Positions 6,957 to 8,952 of a stretch of DNA of 8,952 nt are shown piece by piece (positions within the stretch are counted from its first letter, which is position 1; each line of letters begins with the position of its first letter). The position numbers were made by a program, and so were the translations under genes. The stretch lies in the NCBI GenBank assembly GCA_937914785.1, contig CALGIV010000038.1, forward strand, positions 1 through 8,952, written 5' to 3'. The notes beneath the pieces are model-generated. The model saw nothing but the letters and a program-made list of their open reading frames with translations, was not told the DNA's origin and did no database searches. The stretch comes from an uncultured Eubacteriaceae bacterium (lineage in GTDB: Bacteria > Bacillota > Clostridia > Eubacteriales > UBA1433).

Positions 6957-7436
6957 ATGGTTCAAAAGATTTTGCTGCTCGGGGATGCGCGGCTTTATGA
7001 GCAGAGTGTGCCGGTTGAACGTAAGGAGTTGCCTGCTTTAAAGCAGGCAGTAGTCGATTTGCACGATACGCTGCTCGATTACCGGCGTACTTACGGGATG
7101 GGGCGTGCGATTGCAGCGCCGCAGATTGGTGTATTTAAAAGGTTGATTTATTTATATATTGATGAGCCGATTGTCTTTATCAATCCGGTATTGACCATTT
7201 TGGATGAGGAGAAAGTGCGCATTCGCGACGATTGTATGTCGTTTCCGAATCTGCTGGTGGATGTGTGGCGGTATAAGGCTGTGCGGCTGGACTATCGGGA
7301 TCTTGAATTTGAAGATTGTAGTATAACGTTTGCGGATGATCTGGCGGAGCTGTTACAGCACGAATACGATCATTTGGATGGGATATTGGCGACGATGCGC
7401 GCGATAGATCCGTATGCATTTCATTATAAACAATAA
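6957..7436 (+). CDS. Peptide deformylase homologue with divergent motifs
   Basis: The protein of 159 residues belongs to the peptide deformylase metalloenzymes, which remove the formyl group from the initiator methionine of new proteins. All metal ligands are present: Cys93 in DDCMS (91-95) and both histidines of HEYDH (135-139) with the catalytic Glu136. The first family motif is altered: GMGRAIAAPQ (47-56) has two extra residues compared with the usual GxGxAAPQ but keeps Gln56. The second motif reads DDCMS instead of EGCLS. These changes suggest a distinct branch rather than the housekeeping enzyme, which is usually encoded next to the formyltransferase gene fmt. It is probably active, but its substrate is open. 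The ATG at 6957 has GAGGGG (6945-6950) six bases upstream, inside the end of the transporter gene. It is the last gene of the operon and ends inside the terminator stem. Confidence 0.88.
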   Translation: MVQKILLLGDARLYEQSVPVERKELPALKQAVVDLHDTLLDYRRTYGMGRAIAAPQIGVFKRLIYLYIDEPIVFINPVLTILDEEKVRIRDDCMSFPNLLVDVWRYKAVRLDYRDLEFEDCSITFADDLAELLQHEYDHLDGILATMRAIDPYAFHYKQ

Positions 7437-7469
7437 CGAAAAAAGAGGCCTGAGCCTCTTTTTTCGTTA
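7434..7469. terminator. Bidirectional intrinsic terminator, 16-bp perfect stem
   Basis: Arms 7434-7449 and 7454-7469 are exact reverse complements around the loop CTGA. A GC core (GAGGC/GCCTC) is flanked by six A and six T, so it works in both directions. It serves the deformylase-like operon on the plus strand and the BclA-like gene on the minus strand. The stop codon of the former is part of the stem. Confidence 0.9.
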
Positions 7470-7529
7470 GGAAGATTCGATCGATAGAATTCCGAAATTC
7501 TGAACATGCTGTTTTGAATGTTGAGTACG

Positions 7530-8243
7530 TTAACTTAAACGAACTGCTGTCAGGCTTGCGCCCGTTCCGCCTTGGAGTGTTGCCGGGCCTAACAGGCCGA
7601 ACAATTGCAGCTGGAGTGTATCGCCTGCTGCCAGATTTGTAATCATCGTTACCGAGAAGTGGTCGGTGGCAACGCTCGGGGCAAAAACAGACCCTGCCAG
7701 TGGGGCGCCGCTTCGCAGGAGTTGTGAGGACATAAGCAACGCAGCTGTCGTACTGATTGAATATGAAATTAGATATGTTCCTGCTCGTTGAGCGGTAAAA
7801 ACCTGGTTCGTAACGTCTACGGTAAAGTTATTCAATGCCTGGTTGTTTGGCAAGGGCACCGGTGTTCCGTCGAGGACGACGGCAATTGTCCCGCCCGTCG
7901 TGTTTAAAGCACTTAAGTTAGTTGCAGTAGTCGTCGGGCAGAGCGGCATCGGTGGCATTGGCGGACAAGGCGGCATCGGTGGCATCGGCGGACAAGGCGG
8001 CACTGGCGGCCTTGGCGGGCACGGTGGCATCGGTGGCCTTGGTGGGCACGGTGGCTCCGGCATTGGCGGACAAGGCGGTTGTGGCCTTGGCGGGCATGGT
8101 GGTTCCGGACTTGGTGGACAGGGAGGAGCTGGCCTTCCGCAATCGCAACCGCAATCGCAATCGTTTCGATAGCTGGCAGGGCGCCTCCTTCTTCCTTCGT
8201 AATCGTAATCTCCTAAGTCACCTAAATAAAATTTCACAGCCAA
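7530..8243 (-). CDS. BclA-like surface protein with Cys-rich N-terminus and Pro-Cys repeat stalk
   Basis: This is a 237-residue protein in four parts. Residues 1-27 are a charged leader (GDYDYEGRRRR) without a signal peptide. Residues 28-36 read DCDCGCDCG, with cysteine at every second position. Residues 41-103 are a repeat stalk with PCPP starting at 41, 49, 57, 65, 74, 83 and 92, ending in LCP. Residues 116-237 form a beta-rich C-terminal domain. GGTIAVVLDGTPVPLPNNQA, TAQRAGTYLISYSIS and FSVTMITNLAAGDTLQLQ there resemble the C1q/TNF-like domain of BclA-type spore and cell-surface proteins. All 12 cysteines are in residues 29-102, none in the C-terminal domain, and there is only one lysine. 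BclA proteins normally have a collagen GXX stalk; here a proline-cysteine stalk replaces it. The start is TTG at 8243 with AAAGGTG (8257-8251) seven bases upstream; GTG at codon 3 is a weaker option. Trimer formation, disulfide cross-linking and spore-surface location are inferences. Confidence 0.85.
   Translation of the reverse strand: MAVKFYLGDLGDYDYEGRRRRPASYRNDCDCGCDCGRPAPPCPPSPEPPCPPRPQPPCPPMPEPPCPPRPPMPPCPPRPPVPPCPPMPPMPPCPPMPPMPLCPTTTATNLSALNTTGGTIAVVLDGTPVPLPNNQALNNFTVDVTNQVFTAQRAGTYLISYSISTTAALLMSSQLLRSGAPLAGSVFAPSVATDHFSVTMITNLAAGDTLQLQLFGLLGPATLQGGTGASLTAVRLS
7944..8123 (-). repeat. In-gene tandem repeat coding for PCPP units
   Basis: Seven repeat units within the BclA-like gene. 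Residues 41-64 are three 24-base units (PCPPxPxP) and residues 65-100 are four 27-base units (PCPPxPPxP). Codons for Pro vary between CCA, CCG, CCT and CCC, so the units are not identical at the DNA level. Imperfect repeats of this kind can change in number by slippage or recombination. Confidence 0.85.
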
Positions 8244-8303
8244 TTTGAATCACCTTTATTAAAATTTTAATACAGATACCTCTTTATCTTCTGCGTAAAG
8301 CCT

Positions 8304-8331
8304 CACGGAAAATAAATTTCTCCATACAATA
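8304..8331 (+). promoter_or_regulatory. Sigma-K-like promoter candidate for the glycosyltransferase gene
   Basis: CACG (8304-8307), a 15-base spacer, then CATACAATA (8323-8331), which fits the sigma-K -10 consensus CATAnnnTA exactly; the -35 fits mACm in three of four bases. A TATAAT at 8330-8335 overlaps, but has no good housekeeping -35 at the right distance. Leader to the GTG at 8377 would be about 39 bases. Confidence 0.35.
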
Positions 8332-8332
8332 T

Positions 8333-8360
8333 AATGATATGTTCGGAAAATATTGTTGTT
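8333..8360 (-). promoter_or_regulatory. Sigma-K-like promoter candidate for the BclA-like gene
   Basis: On the minus strand AACA (8360-8357) matches mACm. A 15-base spacer follows, then CATATCATT (8341-8333), which matches CATAnnnTA except for the last base. The spacer is the same length as in the divergent plus-strand candidate. The leader to the TTG at 8243 would be about 80 bases. Confidence 0.35.
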
Positions 8361-8376
8361 ACTACGGGGGGATTTC

Positions 8377-8952
8377 GTGATTACCATCAGTTTGTGTATG
8401 ATCGTCAAAAATGAAGAAGATGTCATCGGACGCTGCCTTGAGAGTATCCGGGATGTAGTGGAGGAGATTATTATCGTCGATACCGGATCGACGGACAGAA
8501 CGAAGGAAATTGCGCAGGGCTACGGTGCAAAAGTTTATGAGTTTGAGTGGATCGATGATTTTGCGGCTGCGAGGAACTATTCATTCTCGTTTGCAACGAT
8601 GGATTACATCATGTGGCTGGATGCGGATGATATTATCACGAAAGAGGAAAAAGAGAAGCTTATCGCGCTGAAAAAGACATTGTCTGAGACGGTTGACATC
8701 GTGATGATGCAGTATCATACAGGTTTTGATGAGAATGGCAGGGCGACGTTTACTTATCACCGAGAACGGCTTTTAAAACGTGAGCGGGGGTTTTTGTGGC
8801 AGGGCGCCATTCACGAAGTCATTACGCCTGCCGGCGAAATTTTTTATGCGGACTTGGCGATTGAGCATCGGAAGTTAAAAGCTGCCGATCCGGACCGTAA
8901 TATTCGCATTTTTGAAAAGATGCGCGAAAACGGCGTCTTGTTTACGCCGCGC
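8377..8952 (+). CDS. Glycosyltransferase family 2, TPR/SunS-like type, N-terminal part
   Basis: This is the first 192 residues of a GT-A fold glycosyltransferase (family 2) that moves a sugar from a nucleotide donor to an acceptor. The gene continues beyond the window. ISLCMIVKNEEDVIGRCLES (4-23) and IIIVDTGSTDRT (31-42) form the nucleotide-binding region. WIDDFAAARNYSF (58-70) and WLDADD (80-85) follow, the latter with the DxD metal-binding motif. QGAIHEV (142-148) lies in the acceptor part. This pattern is typical of Bacillota proteins in which the transferase domain is followed by TPR repeats, the group that includes the S-glycosyltransferase SunS. The start GTG at 8377 is chosen because GGGGGGA lies directly upstream and the family's opening (M)ITISLCMIVKNEE begins here. 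It is divergent from the BclA-like gene, with 133 bases between start codons. Modification of that protein is a reasonable inference, since BclA-like proteins often sit beside their transferases. Confidence 0.9.
   Translation, partial: MITISLCMIVKNEEDVIGRCLESIRDVVEEIIIVDTGSTDRTKEIAQGYGAKVYEFEWIDDFAAARNYSFSFATMDYIMWLDADDIITKEEKEKLIALKKTLSETVDIVMMQYHTGFDENGRATFTYHRERLLKRERGFLWQGAIHEVITPAGEIFYADLAIEHRKLKAADPDRNIRIFEKMRENGVLFTPR

Noticed and set aside
7944..8161. Regular repeats considered as a CRISPR array or minisatellite
   Set aside because: The units are contiguous, keep the reading frame and encode PCPP-type repeats; there are no unique spacers between identical repeats.
7843..8172. Glycine-rich plus-strand open frame that looks collagen-like
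   Set aside because: It is the antisense of the proline-rich repeat (CCN read backwards gives GGN), has no ribosome site and lies opposite a gene with a good start and a recognisable C-terminal domain.

Overview
The window looks like a chromosomal segment of a low-to-moderate GC member of the Bacillota. A Negativicutes-type anaerobe is my best guess. It rests on the style of the P-type ATPases, the strong AAGGAG-type ribosome binding sites, the TTGACA/TATAAT promoters, short intrinsic terminators, and a BclA-like surface protein beside a TPR-type family 2 glycosyltransferase. No rRNA, tRNA, transposase, phage gene or CRISPR array is visible. The assignment is inference, because no taxonomic marker is present.

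Left part (1-4297): two cation P-type ATPases lie tail to tail. The first is the C-terminal half of an MgtA-type magnesium importer on the plus strand. Its frame breaks at about 985-995, and homology continues in another frame to the natural C-terminus at 1304. The second, complete on the minus strand (4297-1874), is a CtpE-like P-type ATPase, a family linked to calcium. Between them is about 570 bases with a likely terminator, promoter-like sequences and a perfect 16-bp inverted repeat, but no convincing gene.

Middle (4298-7469): an AT-rich divergent region carries the minus promoter of the CtpE-like gene, two operator-like dyads, and a plus promoter followed about 150-180 bases later by an intrinsic terminator. 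The last two together suggest an unannotated small RNA. Directly after it comes a promoter for a 214-residue protein of unknown function with its own terminator. Then a compact operon runs from a TTGACA promoter at 5447 to a 16-bp-stem terminator at 7434-7469: a RimJ/RimL-type GNAT acetyltransferase, a TSUP (TauE/SafE) membrane transporter starting with TTG, and a divergent peptide-deformylase homologue.

Right part (7530-8952): a minus-strand gene encodes an unusual protein. Its N-terminus is rich in cysteine, it has a Pro-Cys-Pro-Pro repeat stalk, and its C-terminal domain is BclA/C1q-like. It is divergent from a GTG-started glycosyltransferase that runs off the window. In the space between them I see two back-to-back promoter candidates resembling the mother-cell sigma-K consensus, both with the same 15-base spacer. 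The most interesting reading is a spore-surface glycoprotein and its dedicated glycosyltransferase, expressed together late in sporulation. This is a hypothesis drawn from sequence features, not a demonstrated system.
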